Source: an uncultured Lactobacillus sp.
GTDB lineage: Bacteria; Bacillota; Bacilli; Lactobacillales; Lactobacillaceae
Length of the DNA: 64,000 nucleotides
Assembly (NCBI GenBank): GCA_937916845.1
Contig: CALFSK010000015.1
Location: 1 to 64,000 of the forward strand
Direction of reading: 5' to 3'
The stretch's first letter is position 1. Every line of letters begins with the position of its first letter. This document shows positions 7,060 to 15,785 of this stretch, piece by piece. The notes under the pieces are model-generated. The model searched no databases, was not told where the DNA came from, and saw only the letters and a program-made list of their open reading frames with translations. Position numbers and translations under genes: made by a program.

Positions 7060-8208
7060 TTAGATTAAATCTAGTAAATTAGCAACGGCATTTTCATCAC
7101 GATCAAGCACTACACCGCAACTGTAGCAAACATATTCATTATGTTTGGTCTGATGTGCTATATTACCTTTTAGTGTGATTTTATCGTTCCCAGATTTGAT
7201 ATGACCACATTTTGAACAGCGTTGCGTTGAGGGATATTGGTGATTTGCCAGTATTAGCTCTTTACCATACCAGACGCATTTATAATTTAATAATTGCCGA
7301 AAATAGCTGAACATTGACCGGTGCAATCCTTTGGAAGCAACGTGGCTCATCTGCATAGCTTTGACAGACAGGTCTTCAATCACGATTTTATCGTAATTAT
7401 TGACGAGGTCCGTCGTAAACTTTTGCATAATGTCATGTTGGATATTAGCAACCCTGCGATAATCACGCTGTAACTTGGTTCTCATTGCAACGTAACGACT
7501 GCCCTTAGTTGCTTTATTTCCATTCACGACTCGCTTATGAGCTAATTGTTTTTGGTAAAACTTGATCCTTCGATACAGCTTTCGTAGTCGTTTTGGCAAG
7601 GTGTCAACAACACCAGACGTGTAGTTTAAATGACCAACATTCACGTCAACGGCTGAATTATGACCAGTTCGTGGTTTAGGCTCAAGTTCAATCTCAAAGG
7701 GAAGACTGGCCCAGTATTTCCCATTTTCACGGAAAATACTGACCACCTTCAGCACACCTGACAAATTAGCGTGTTTACTAATTTTGATGTCATACCAATC
7801 TTTAGTGCCATATGGCTTATCTAATCGAAGTTTACCAGCAACAATTTTAGCTCGGTCGGTTTTAAAACCCTGACGAGAAACCTTCTTTGACTTAAAAGTG
7901 GGCTTTCCCCAATCAGGTTGTGCCTTATCAAAAAAGTTTCGCCACGCTTGACCTAAATCAGCAATTGCTAACTGTAGTGTACGTGCCGACAACTCATACT
8001 GCCAATCAGCTTTGTTCGCTACTAATTCATTTCGAACCGAGAAAGTATTAGGACGGGAATTATTGGGATTAAGTGTATATAAATCATACATGTCATTCCA
8101 CGTAGAGAGCCCCTCATTCCAGCAGTATCTGCGATAATCACAAAGTTTATCAAGTGCTTTTTTCATGTGACGATTAGGATAAAGTCTTACTTTCTGTGTT
8201 CGAATCAT
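7060..8208 (-). CDS. tnpB: TnpB, RNA-guided nuclease of IS200/IS605-type element
   Basis: A 382-residue TnpB. The N-terminal KVRLYPN segment opens the helix-turn-helix/wedge region. The RuvC-like active site is carried by VDVNVG, IVIEDLSV and LDRDENAVANLL, with a four-cysteine zinc finger between (CSKCG...CYSCG). All three acidic catalytic residues are present, so the nuclease looks intact. Start set at 8208, where AGGTGAT gives a good ribosome site; upstream GTG and ATG codons are less well placed. No TnpA transposase lies nearby, so this is a stand-alone (IS1341-like) copy that cannot move by itself. A promoter lies at 8310-8338. Confidence 0.9.
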   Translation of the reverse strand: MIRTQKVRLYPNRHMKKALDKLCDYRRYCWNEGLSTWNDMYDLYTLNPNNSRPNTFSVRNELVANKADWQYELSARTLQLAIADLGQAWRNFFDKAQPDWGKPTFKSKKVSRQGFKTDRAKIVAGKLRLDKPYGTKDWYDIKISKHANLSGVLKVVSIFRENGKYWASLPFEIELEPKPRTGHNSAVDVNVGHLNYTSGVVDTLPKRLRKLYRRIKFYQKQLAHKRVVNGNKATKGSRYVAMRTKLQRDYRRVANIQHDIMQKFTTDLVNNYDKIVIEDLSVKAMQMSHVASKGLHRSMFSYFRQLLNYKCVWYGKELILANHQYPSTQRCSKCGHIKSGNDKITLKGNIAHQTKHNEYVCYSCGVVLDRDENAVANLLDLI

Positions 8209-8566
8209 TAGTACCATCACCTACCAAATCAATGTTGTTTTTTCACTATTCATTATAATTTAGACCATTATTGGTGTCATTGATTTGATCATCGAGGATG
8301 ACTTTTTTGATATAAACAATATTGATTTAGTCGGTCAAGACACATTGAAAATTACGGCATACGGACTGTGATGTTATATCATATCACTAGACTTAATCCA
8401 TTACTAAGCTTACTACCTCCATATTTACTCTCTGTAGTGAGCTTAGAATTCTTTTCTGCATAGTTTTATGGTTTATATTTTTCTATGTTTTAGTTAATGA
8501 TTACCTCCTCCTCTATATTTTAAACTAAGATACAATGTGTTCATTCTACCATAAAATGTTCAGGCG
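8209..8566. other. Intergenic region upstream of tnpB
   Basis: This AT-rich region holds the tnpB promoter, the inverted repeat at 8404-8446, and a very strong Shine-Dalgarno-like stretch on the minus strand (complement of 8503-8514). No usable start codon follows that stretch, perhaps the remains of a small gene. No other coding sequence was seen. Confidence 0.45.
8310..8338 (-). promoter_or_regulatory. Promoter of tnpB
   Basis: Minus-strand TTGACC, 17-bp spacer, TTATAT, about 100 bases upstream of the chosen tnpB start. Confidence 0.55.
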
Positions 8567-10423
8567 TTAGTTGGCGGTTGCTAAGGCTTGCCGAATGCGC
8601 GGCGCGTCTTGTTTTGAGCCGGTAAAAATCAACCGGTCGCCGAACATGATCATCGTATTTCCGTTTGGCACGATCAGTTTGCGGTTACGAATGACCTGAC
8701 TAATGGTAATGTCCTTCGCAAAGGCGAGGTTTTTGATTTGCACGTTGGTATAGAGGTGGTTCACAACGCGGACTTCGTAAATGCTGTTTTCGGTATCGCG
8801 GAGCATTAGCAGTGTCGATGGCGATTCAATCAAAGCGCGCAGCAACGTAATGTTGGCTTCCGGCGTATTGTAAACTTCCACGCCTAGATCCTTCAGTTCG
8901 TCTTCGTGTTCGTTCAAGACGTTGCGGTCTTCAAATCGTACGATGATTCGTTTGACCCCGTAGTCGTGAGCGGCCTTTGCCAACTCGTAGTTCCGTTCGG
9001 CGTCGATGTGACCCAAGACAAGAATGTCGGTATCAAAAACGGCGGCGTCTTCTAGGTCACTGGCGGAAAAGTTTTCCATTAACGTTACGGGTAGCTGAGA
9101 GTGGTAGGTCTCGTAGTTGTGCTCGTGGTTGGTGTACATCTGAACGTCGTACCAGCCCTTGCGTAACTGTTGGGCGACCGGCACCGTGCTTAAGTTGGCC
9201 CCGATAAAGTGGACTGACGTCTTGACGAGGTCTTCTTTTTCCGCAGAGTAGGCGCGGTTGAAAATCAACGGCGACACGATGCAGGTGACTAACGCAGCCA
9301 GCAAGAAGGCGCCGGACTGGTCGGTCGTGATCGTGTGCATGGATTTAGCGACCCGTAAGACGGCTAGGACCATGGTCATGGTCGTGGCGCTTAAAGCCGT
9401 TCCGGCCAAGGCGTTCGCAGATTTGAAACGCAACTTGAGCACCCAGTAGGCCCCAACTTTGGCGACCATGTAGGCGAGGAAGAATAGCGGAATTAAAAGT
9501 AACGTTTTGCCGCTAGAGAGTAACGTGCGCAGGTTCAAGTCGACCCCGGTCGTAATAAAGAAAATCGGGATGAAGAAGCCGTAACCGATGGAATCTAAAC
9601 GTTCACGCGTACTTTCACTCGGTTGTAACAGCTTCAACACGATCCCGGCGACGAACGCGCCCAAGATGTTTTCTGCCCCGACGGATTCGGCGACCGTAAC
9701 CATCGTGACGATTAAGAAGAAGGCTAGGCGAATATCTAATTGCGTCGTTGATTTATTGATGTTTTGATAAAAACGGAAGAACGGTTTGAACCGTAGGAGT
9801 AACAGTGCGGCGACCGCCAAGATTAATAATAATAGCCATAAGCTTTTGGAATCACTCCCGTAAACGGAAGCGTAGAGTGTTAAGCCCATCATGGGAACCA
9901 ATTCACCGAAGACCCCAATCAGCAGGACAGTTTGTCCGAACGCTTTACTGAGGAGTTCCTTTTCCTTTAAGGCGGCGATAACGATTCCGAGGGAAATGGT
10001 GGCAAATAAGATGGTGGCCAGCCAGAAGTCACTGAATAACCCACTAACTTTAAAGGCTGCGGCTAATAGCAGGGATAAGATGACAATGGTCCCGTAGGCG
10101 TAGACTGATAGCCGGACCGGCGAGTACTTTGGTAGGTTAACGGCGTTTTTTTGTTCCAGCGGCGTCAAGGCCGTGCGACGCTTTTTGAATAAACTGAAGT
10201 CAATTTCCATCCCGCTTAAAAATAGGAGGACGATGACGCCGATAGTGGAGAGCTGCGAGATTGAGCTGGTCGTGTTAACAAGGTTGAACACGCTGGGGCC
10301 AAGGATGATTCCGATAATGATTTCCATGACCGCGGTCGGCAGGCTACTGATTTTAAACTTGGCCATCACCAGCGGAATCAGTAAAGCAGCAAATAAAATA
10401 ATGACTAGTGAAACTTGATCCAT
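8567..10423 (-). CDS. CPA2-family monovalent cation:proton antiporter
   Basis: A 618-residue membrane antiporter. Residues 1 to about 390 form the Na+/H+ exchanger-type membrane domain with many hydrophobic helices. The aspartate pair region around GAENILGAFVAGIVLKLL fits the ion site of the family. The C-terminal half (about 400-520) resembles a TrkA-N/RCK nucleotide-binding domain, and the last 80 residues a TrkA-C domain (SIYEVRVVNHLYTNVQ...IVPNGNTMIMFGDRL). It would exchange K+ or Na+ for H+ and be gated by a ligand. Ribosome site CGAGGAAT. It is the second gene of an operon, 20 bp after the GrpB-Nudix gene. Confidence 0.88.
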   Translation of the reverse strand: MDQVSLVIILFAALLIPLVMAKFKISSLPTAVMEIIIGIILGPSVFNLVNTTSSISQLSTIGVIVLLFLSGMEIDFSLFKKRRTALTPLEQKNAVNLPKYSPVRLSVYAYGTIVILSLLLAAAFKVSGLFSDFWLATILFATISLGIVIAALKEKELLSKAFGQTVLLIGVFGELVPMMGLTLYASVYGSDSKSLWLLLLILAVAALLLLRFKPFFRFYQNINKSTTQLDIRLAFFLIVTMVTVAESVGAENILGAFVAGIVLKLLQPSESTRERLDSIGYGFFIPIFFITTGVDLNLRTLLSSGKTLLLIPLFFLAYMVAKVGAYWVLKLRFKSANALAGTALSATTMTMVLAVLRVAKSMHTITTDQSGAFLLAALVTCIVSPLIFNRAYSAEKEDLVKTSVHFIGANLSTVPVAQQLRKGWYDVQMYTNHEHNYETYHSQLPVTLMENFSASDLEDAAVFDTDILVLGHIDAERNYELAKAAHDYGVKRIIVRFEDRNVLNEHEDELKDLGVEVYNTPEANITLLRALIESPSTLLMLRDTENSIYEVRVVNHLYTNVQIKNLAFAKDITISQVIRNRKLIVPNGNTMIMFGDRLIFTGSKQDAPRIRQALATAN

Positions 10424-10443
10424 AAGATAGATTCCTCGATTCG

Positions 10444-11385
10444 TTAATAAACACGTAGTTGGTCGTCGTCAAAGCCCCAGAAGGCTTCGTTTTGACTCGC
10501 GTCGGTAAAGACTTTAAGAATGGCGCTGATCCCGGGGGCTAATTTCTCGGGCGTGAGCGCGCTGAGTGGCTGCCAGCTGATGGCGCCTTCGTAAGACCCC
10601 GCCAGCAGGTGACCGGAATAGTCGTTAGTGGTGTACAGCGTTCCTAGTGACACGTCGCCATGGTCATTTTCGACCCAGGTGACGGTGCCGACGAGTTTGA
10701 GCTGGTTAACGGTCAGGCCGGTTTCTTCTAAGACCTCGCGTTTCATGGCGCTAACTTGTGATTCGCCGGGATCGACGTGGCCACCGGGGAAAGTTAGCCC
10801 GCGCCACTGTGCGTCGATTTTGTTTTCAACGACGACTTCGCCGGTTTTAGGATTAACAATCAAACACATGTTGACGAGTTCGGCGCGAACGGTGCGGTCG
10901 TGATGCTCATGCTGGTCCTTCGTAGCTAGCCAGTCGCTGGCTTTGTCATTGATGCCTGCCATAAAGGCGGCTTTAGTCTGCAGGTAAGTCGTGGCATCCT
11001 GACTGGCCTTTTGCCGAATGGCCGTGTATTTGCGACTGTCGGTGCGGTGCGCGTTGAGGTAGTCACGAAAAGTCAGTAACTGCTGGTAGTCGTCCCGGTT
11101 CGTTAAAATAATCAGGTGGACCGTTTGACCCAGTAGAACCGTGCTAAAGGTATGCGGTGCGCCGTCGATTAAGGTGAGGTCGAGCTGCTTGGCGACGGTC
11201 ACGACATCGGTCACTAGTAGGGCTAAGTCGATGGTTGGCCGCGCAAGTACTTGCGGCATGGCGGTACTACCAACGTGGCTGCTGGCAAGTAGACTCGTTC
11301 CTAAAATTGGTTTTAAATTTGTTTGTAGGCGACTAGCCGTCGTGCGCCAGTCTGGTTGGTAAGGTTTTAATTCAACTATTTGCAT
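10444..11385 (-). CDS. GrpB-domain / Nudix fusion protein
   Basis: A 313-residue two-domain protein. Residues 1 to about 155 are a GrpB/UPF0157-type nucleotidyltransferase fold, recognised by HVGSTAMP followed by RPTIDLALLV. Residues about 175-313 are a Nudix hydrolase with a full box (GGHVDPGE...KREVLEETGL). Start set at 11385, where TTGGAGG lies 9 bases upstream; a longer open frame begins 38 codons earlier without a ribosome site and crosses likely promoter DNA. It leads the operon with the antiporter. The fusion suggests one protein that transfers and trims nucleotide-linked groups; substrate unknown. Confidence 0.85.
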   Translation of the reverse strand: MQIVELKPYQPDWRTTASRLQTNLKPILGTSLLASSHVGSTAMPQVLARPTIDLALLVTDVVTVAKQLDLTLIDGAPHTFSTVLLGQTVHLIILTNRDDYQQLLTFRDYLNAHRTDSRKYTAIRQKASQDATTYLQTKAAFMAGINDKASDWLATKDQHEHHDRTVRAELVNMCLIVNPKTGEVVVENKIDAQWRGLTFPGGHVDPGESQVSAMKREVLEETGLTVNQLKLVGTVTWVENDHGDVSLGTLYTTNDYSGHLLAGSYEGAISWQPLSALTPEKLAPGISAILKVFTDASQNEAFWGFDDDQLRVY

Positions 11386-11551
11386 GGCATTTTCCTCCAA
11401 GTATTCCCTTGAAAGATTACTCTTTTTGACGATTTTTGAAAAGGAATAGCCCACTTTCATGTAAAAATTCGTATAAAGGTGAAAATAATGGTCGTACAAT
11501 CCCGGGAAAAACGATATATTAGAAGAATGTTGTTAAAAGGAGGAATCCCAA

Positions 11552-11665
11552 ATGCGAACTAACCCAGATTGGATTTACTGGACGAACCGGATTTTTCAGG
11601 CGTTTTGTGTGCTGTTAGTCATTGCGATTGCTATCGCTTGGTTAACGGGCTTCGTCGAAGAATAA
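11552..11665 (+). CDS. 37-residue single-span membrane protein
   Basis: A short frame starting MRTNPDWIYWTNRIF, followed by one hydrophobic helix (about residues 16-33) and an acidic tail ending FVEE. A near-perfect ribosome site (AAAAGGAGGAATCCCA) sits at correct distance, which makes a real gene likely. It has its own transcription unit, divergent from the GrpB-Nudix operon. The size and topology match small regulatory membrane proteins or type I toxin-like peptides, but no family is recognised. Function unknown. Confidence 0.65.
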   Translation: MRTNPDWIYWTNRIFQAFCVLLVIAIAIAWLTGFVEE

Positions 11666-11699
11666 ACAGAGATTAAATACATATTAATGAAAAAAGGGC

Positions 11700-11877
11700 C
11701 CCGCTCCGCCAGTCAGGCTCAGTACGCTGTGAGGACCGGTCGCAGCCAAAAAGCGGTCTGCAACCTCGCTTTGGTGCCTAAAAGGCAAGTCACCAAAGGC
11801 GTCCGCAATCTAAACCGACAAACACCGTCGGTTAACATTGCTTCCACAGCGTACTGAACATGGCTGGCTGCGCTAGA
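11700..11877 (+). repeat. Multi-hairpin repeat, copy B
   Basis: Same architecture as copy A. The outer stem has TCAGTACGCTGTG (11719-11731) pairing CACAGCGTACTGA (11845-11857), plus GCCAG/CTGGC. The core has CGCAGCCA and CGGTCTGCAACC. The first hairpin is TTTGGTG/CACCAAA and the second AACCGAC/GTCGGTT inside GCAAT/ATTGC. Hairpin arms differ fully from copy A yet still pair, which is strong covariation. Confidence 0.8.
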
Positions 11878-12055
11878 AGTGCGATATAAATGATGACATT
11901 GCTGACCATCGGAATCGAAAATTAGTATAATTTTAGTTTGCCGAAGATTCGATTAATATTTAAAAGTTGTAAGGTGAAAGTTACATTTAAAGGTTGTTAA
12001 ATCAGCATTCAGTCTATTTAATAAGTTCAAATCAACTTATAATGGTATAGGTATA

Positions 12056-12158
12056 TTTTAGCGCAGGTGGTCAGAATTGGTGTGCTGTCTCGGCAACATC
12101 AGGCGGCGATTTGAGCCGTCCCCAATAGCACACCATTTCTGACCACCGAAGCGGCTAA
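12056..12158 (-). repeat. Multi-hairpin repeat, copy C (inverted, shortened)
   Basis: Read on the minus strand it begins TTAGCCGCTTCGG and ends CGCTAAA, as in copies A and D. The outer stem is 21 bp with one mismatch (12066-12086 with 12127-12147). The core keeps GGGGACGGCTC and GCCGAGACAGCAC, but the two internal hairpins are mostly lost, so it is a deletion derivative in opposite orientation. Confidence 0.7.
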
Positions 12159-12277
12159 TTTACACGAGTTTTGTAGTTTTCATCCTTATAAACCATAATT
12201 AAACGGTTATTAATTGAGTCATGGCGCGGATAGTGCTAAAATTATTGTTCGATATTTAGGAATGGAGGGCGTCATAG

Positions 12278-14584
12278 ATGGCTAAGTCAATTAAGGCTTT
12301 AGAACAAGAACACTTAGATCACGTGGTTGCAAAGATTAAGGTGGCCGAGGAACAACAAAGCCAAACCATTGCGCGCTCGGAGAAGGATCAAGCCGACATT
12401 AAAACCAACTTTTATAACGACGTTAATATTAAGACGGATAGTTATGAAGGGATGATGGAGACTGGTCTGTCCGTGCGCCAGCAGCAACAGATGTTAGATG
12501 AGCGTCAAAATAGCTGGCAACACGCGACTAAGCAGTTATCAACGCTTAAGAAGTTGGAAAAGAACGCGTATTTTGCGCGCTTGGACTTCCACGAAGCCGG
12601 TGAACCGAAGACCGAGACCATTTATATTGGGCTAAGTTCGTTTTCGGATACGCCGGATCACTTCTTGATCTATGACTGGCGGGCGCCCATCTCTAGTATT
12701 TATTATGACGGTGGCCTCGGCAATGTGACCTATAGAACGCCGGACGGTCCGCAGTCAGTCAACGTGAAGCTTAAGCGGCAGTTGATGATTGACGATGGTA
12801 AGCTCGTGACCGTCTACGATACTGACGAAGCGGTCGGTGACTCGATGCTCTTAGAAGTTCTAGACGAAAAGTCGGACGTTAAGATGAAGAGTATCGTAAC
12901 GACGATTCAAAAGGAACAAAATACGATTATTCGGGATACTAGCTCCGATTTATTATTCGTTCAAGGGGCGGCTGGTTCCGGGAAGACGTCGTCGGTCTTG
13001 CAACGGGTCGCGTACTTGTTGTATCGGTACCGCGGGAATTTAACGGCCGGACAAGTCATTCTGTTTTCACCGAACCAATTATTTAACGATTATATTAACC
13101 AAGTGTTGCCAGAATTAGGCGAACAAAACATGGTGCAGATGACGTACTACCAGTACGCGTCGTACCGGTTGCCGCGGATGCAGGTTGAAACCTTGCAACA
13201 ACGGTTTGAAGCTGAAAACACGGATGCAATGGCCAAAGTGACGAAGCTGGAAGGTAGCTTAGCGTTCTTTAACGCGGTGACGACTTACGGTAAACACTTG
13301 GAACAAGCCGACATGCGTTTTCGAAACATCACGTTGAACGATGAGGTCATTATTCCACGGGAAAAAATTAAAGAAATCTACTATTCATTTAATGAAAATT
13401 ATCATTTAGGGAACCGGTTATCGGAAACTAAGGAAGATTTAATTAAAATCTTGAATCGCAAAGTGGAATCTGAGATGCGGTCTAAGTGGGTTGAAGACGT
13501 CGTTCAGGACTTATCACGCGAAGAAATCAACCAGTTGTACGGCAATCAGCCCCGTGAGTTTAAGAACGGGGATCAGGAATTTAAGTTCTTAGCACGTAAA
13601 ATTGTCATGAAACGATTAGGGACGGCTAGAACGCAGATCGTCCGGAACCGGTTCTTAAGTATCAACATGCAGTACGCGCACTTTTTACGCGAAGTACCGC
13701 AAATTATCGACCTAGCGAAGTACGATATTTCGCAGGCCGAATGGGACGCCGCGGTTGAGCAAAAATTAGCCAGCATCAAGGAACGGCACATTTCATTGAC
13801 GACCGTTTCAGCGTACATGTACTTGCATGATTTGATGACGGGTAAGAAGGGCCAACGGGATATTCGCTTTGTCTTCTTGGATGAAATTCAAGATTACAAC
13901 GCCTTCCAGTTAGCCTTCTTGAAGTTTAGTTTTCCAAACGCGCGCTTTACGATGCTCGGTGACTTGAACCAAGCCATTTTCACTAAGGAAAACAGTCACA
14001 CGCTGATTGGCGAACTTGAAACGTTGTTTGATCCGGAGAAGACCCGGGTGGTTCAACTAACCAAGTCGTACCGGTCGACCCAACAAATCACCGATTTCAC
14101 TAAGGAAATCTTAGTGAACGGTGAAGCGGTAACCGCCTTTGATCGCCAAGGGGACCTCCCTAACGTGGCGGTAACGAGTGATTTTGATGATGCCGTGGAT
14201 CAAGTTGTTGACCAACTTGCAATGAATGATTCGGACCGGGATACAACGGCGATCATTGGTAAGACGTTGGCCGAATGTGAAGCGCTGACCGACGCGTTGC
14301 AAGCTCGGGGCGAAAAGGTCACGTTGATTCGGACCGAAAATCAACGGTTGGCACCCGGCGTCATCGTGGTACCGTCCTTCTTAGCTAAGGGACTTGAGTT
14401 CGACGCGGTGATCGTGTGGAACGCTAACCCGGATAACTACCAGCGCGAAGATGAACGGCAATTGCTATATACCATCTGCTCACGGGCGATGCACGAATTA
14501 ACGATCGTGGCGGTGGGCGAATTGTCACCACTGCTCAGCCGTGTTAACCCAGAGCTATATACGTTAAATGAAGCGACCGTTTAG
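12278..14584 (+). CDS. helD: HelD-type UvrD-like helicase (RNA polymerase recycling factor)
   Basis: A 768-residue superfamily-1 ATPase. The N-terminal coiled segment (residues 1-70, rich in Q/E/K) matches the arm that HelD proteins insert into the RNA polymerase channel. The Walker A GAAGSGKTSS lies near 230 and the Walker B DEIQDYN near 533. Later helicase motifs include QLTKSYRST and the C-terminal KGLEFDAVIVW. HelD removes stalled RNA polymerase from DNA using ATP. Length agrees with the family. The ATG follows AATGGAGGGCG. Monocistronic, with a clear terminator at 14597-14643. Confidence 0.88.
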   Translation: MAKSIKALEQEHLDHVVAKIKVAEEQQSQTIARSEKDQADIKTNFYNDVNIKTDSYEGMMETGLSVRQQQQMLDERQNSWQHATKQLSTLKKLEKNAYFARLDFHEAGEPKTETIYIGLSSFSDTPDHFLIYDWRAPISSIYYDGGLGNVTYRTPDGPQSVNVKLKRQLMIDDGKLVTVYDTDEAVGDSMLLEVLDEKSDVKMKSIVTTIQKEQNTIIRDTSSDLLFVQGAAGSGKTSSVLQRVAYLLYRYRGNLTAGQVILFSPNQLFNDYINQVLPELGEQNMVQMTYYQYASYRLPRMQVETLQQRFEAENTDAMAKVTKLEGSLAFFNAVTTYGKHLEQADMRFRNITLNDEVIIPREKIKEIYYSFNENYHLGNRLSETKEDLIKILNRKVESEMRSKWVEDVVQDLSREEINQLYGNQPREFKNGDQEFKFLARKIVMKRLGTARTQIVRNRFLSINMQYAHFLREVPQIIDLAKYDISQAEWDAAVEQKLASIKERHISLTTVSAYMYLHDLMTGKKGQRDIRFVFLDEIQDYNAFQLAFLKFSFPNARFTMLGDLNQAIFTKENSHTLIGELETLFDPEKTRVVQLTKSYRSTQQITDFTKEILVNGEAVTAFDRQGDLPNVAVTSDFDDAVDQVVDQLAMNDSDRDTTAIIGKTLAECEALTDALQARGEKVTLIRTENQRLAPGVIVVPSFLAKGLEFDAVIVWNANPDNYQREDERQLLYTICSRAMHELTIVAVGELSPLLSRVNPELYTLNEATV

Positions 14585-14596
14585 TCGCCGTAAAAT

Positions 14597-14643
14597 GATC
14601 CGCCATGGTTAGACCAAGTCTAGTTATGGCGGGTCTTTTTTTT
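14597..14643 (+). terminator. Terminator of helD
   Basis: GATCCGCCAT pairs ATGGCGGGTC (one G-T pair), with eight T residues after a C. Confidence 0.85.
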
Positions 14644-14714
14644 CGTTTTAATGCGGGACAAATTTGATGAATTGTCGATAGTAATCGACGTTTAATTGTG
14701 ATATTCTTAACAAA

Positions 14715-14729
14715 ATGGAAACGATTACA
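14715..14729 (+). promoter_or_regulatory. cre box before FabK-like gene
   Basis: ATGGAAACGATTACA agrees at every defined position with the catabolite-response consensus WTGNAANCGNWNNCA. It lies 19 bp before the ATG, where CcpA binding would block transcription. Confidence 0.7.
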
Positions 14730-14747
14730 TAACAGGAGGAATGAATA

Positions 14748-15674
14748 ATGACTATTACTGAAATGTTAGGAATCCAGTACCCGATATTTTCTGGTGCGAT
14801 GATGCACATTGCGGATCATCGCCTCGTGGGAGCGGTGTCCGAAGCGGGCGGCCTTGGTGTTTTAGCTTCTGCCGGCCTCAGTGCCGATGAATTACGGGTC
14901 GAGATCGTAAAGACACGGGAATTAACGGATAAACCGTTTGGCGTAAACTTGATGCTTCAAATGAAGAATTGTCCGGAACTGGCGCAGGTCATTATTGACG
15001 AAGGCGTCAAGGTTGTGACGACTGGCGCCGGAAACCCGGCGTCGTACATTGGCCCGTTACATGCTGCCGGTATCAAGGTCATTCCGGTGATTGCGTCGGT
15101 GCACCACGCGCATAAAATGGTCGCGGCGGGGGCCGATGCGGTCGTCGCTGAAGGCCAGGAGTCAGGTGGGCACATTGGGCAAACGTCAACGATGGCATTG
15201 CTACCACAAGTTGTTGACGCGGTTGATATTCCCGTCATCGGGGCCGGGGGTGTCGGTGACGGCCGCTCAGTTGCTGCCATGTTTGCGCTGGGGGCTTCCG
15301 GGGTTCAATGTGGGACCATCTTCTTAACGGCGGCCGAATGCCCGGTAGCGGAAGCTTACAAGCAGCGGGTCTTAGCGGCGAGTGATACGGAAACCATCGT
15401 AACGGGACGCGCCCACCGGGATCCGGTCCGGTCATTACGTAACCCGATGTTGGAACACTATTTACAATTAGAGCAAGCAGCGGCGCCGGTAGCGGACTTG
15501 AAACAGTTAGCAGACGGTTCGTTTGAGCGCGCGGTTGACGACGGGGACGTTGAAGGCGGCAACCCGATGGCTGGAGAAATTGCGGGGATGTTCACCAAGA
15601 TTCGTCCCGCTAAAGAAATTATTGAAGATTTATTTAGCCAAGCAAACCAAGTGGCGAGTGCGTTAACGATCTAA
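14748..15674 (+). CDS. FMN-dependent enoyl-ACP reductase II / nitronate monooxygenase-like protein
   Basis: A 308-residue TIM-barrel flavoprotein. Family marks are the N-terminal YPIFSGAM, the phosphate/flavin motif GQESGGHIG (about 134-142), IGAGGVGDGRS and QCGTIFLTAAEC. These are shared by FabK (enoyl-ACP reductase II) and nitronate monooxygenases, and the two cannot be separated safely here. It lies alone rather than in a fab cluster, which leans toward an accessory oxidoreductase. The cre box 19 bp upstream suggests repression when good carbon sources are present. The ribosome site AGGAGGAATGAATA is strong. Confidence 0.85.
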   Translation: MTITEMLGIQYPIFSGAMMHIADHRLVGAVSEAGGLGVLASAGLSADELRVEIVKTRELTDKPFGVNLMLQMKNCPELAQVIIDEGVKVVTTGAGNPASYIGPLHAAGIKVIPVIASVHHAHKMVAAGADAVVAEGQESGGHIGQTSTMALLPQVVDAVDIPVIGAGGVGDGRSVAAMFALGASGVQCGTIFLTAAECPVAEAYKQRVLAASDTETIVTGRAHRDPVRSLRNPMLEHYLQLEQAAAPVADLKQLADGSFERAVDDGDVEGGNPMAGEIAGMFTKIRPAKEIIEDLFSQANQVASALTI

Positions 15675-15701
15675 GTTCAGGCTGATAAATGGATTGGCTA
15701 T

Positions 15702-15729
15702 TTGAGAAAGCGCTTTCTTTTGCTATAAT
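15702..15729 (+). promoter_or_regulatory. Promoter with central cre-like palindrome
   Basis: TTGAGA, 16-bp spacer, TATAAT. The spacer contains a perfect 14-bp palindrome, AGAAAGCGCTTTCT (15705-15718), which matches the cre core and differs only at the outer bases. CcpA binding there would exclude RNA polymerase. Confidence 0.65.
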
Positions 15730-15785
15730 TGACCTATAAGCCGACGGTATTGATAGGGCAACTACTAATAGAAAGCGTGATTAAT

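Larger units (their letters stand above)
6892..8446 (-). mobile_element. Stand-alone TnpB element, approximate limits
   Basis: Composed of tnpB, its putative 3' RNA region and an upstream region ending near a 13-bp imperfect inverted repeat (8404-8416 with 8434-8446) that could be the left-end hairpin. Lower GC than the surrounding phosphatase and antiporter genes suggests acquisition. Limits are estimates only. Confidence 0.45.
11666..12277. other. 612-bp intergenic region with two repeat copies
   Basis: It contains repeat copy B (11700-11877), an AT-rich stretch with no gene, the inverted shortened copy C (12056-12158), and the promoter region of the helicase. No coding frame with a ribosome site was found. 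Confidence 0.6.

Noticed and set aside
15729..15785. Longer start (TTG) for the 94-residue protein
   Set aside because: The TTG overlaps the TATAAT of the promoter, so it cannot be in the transcript.
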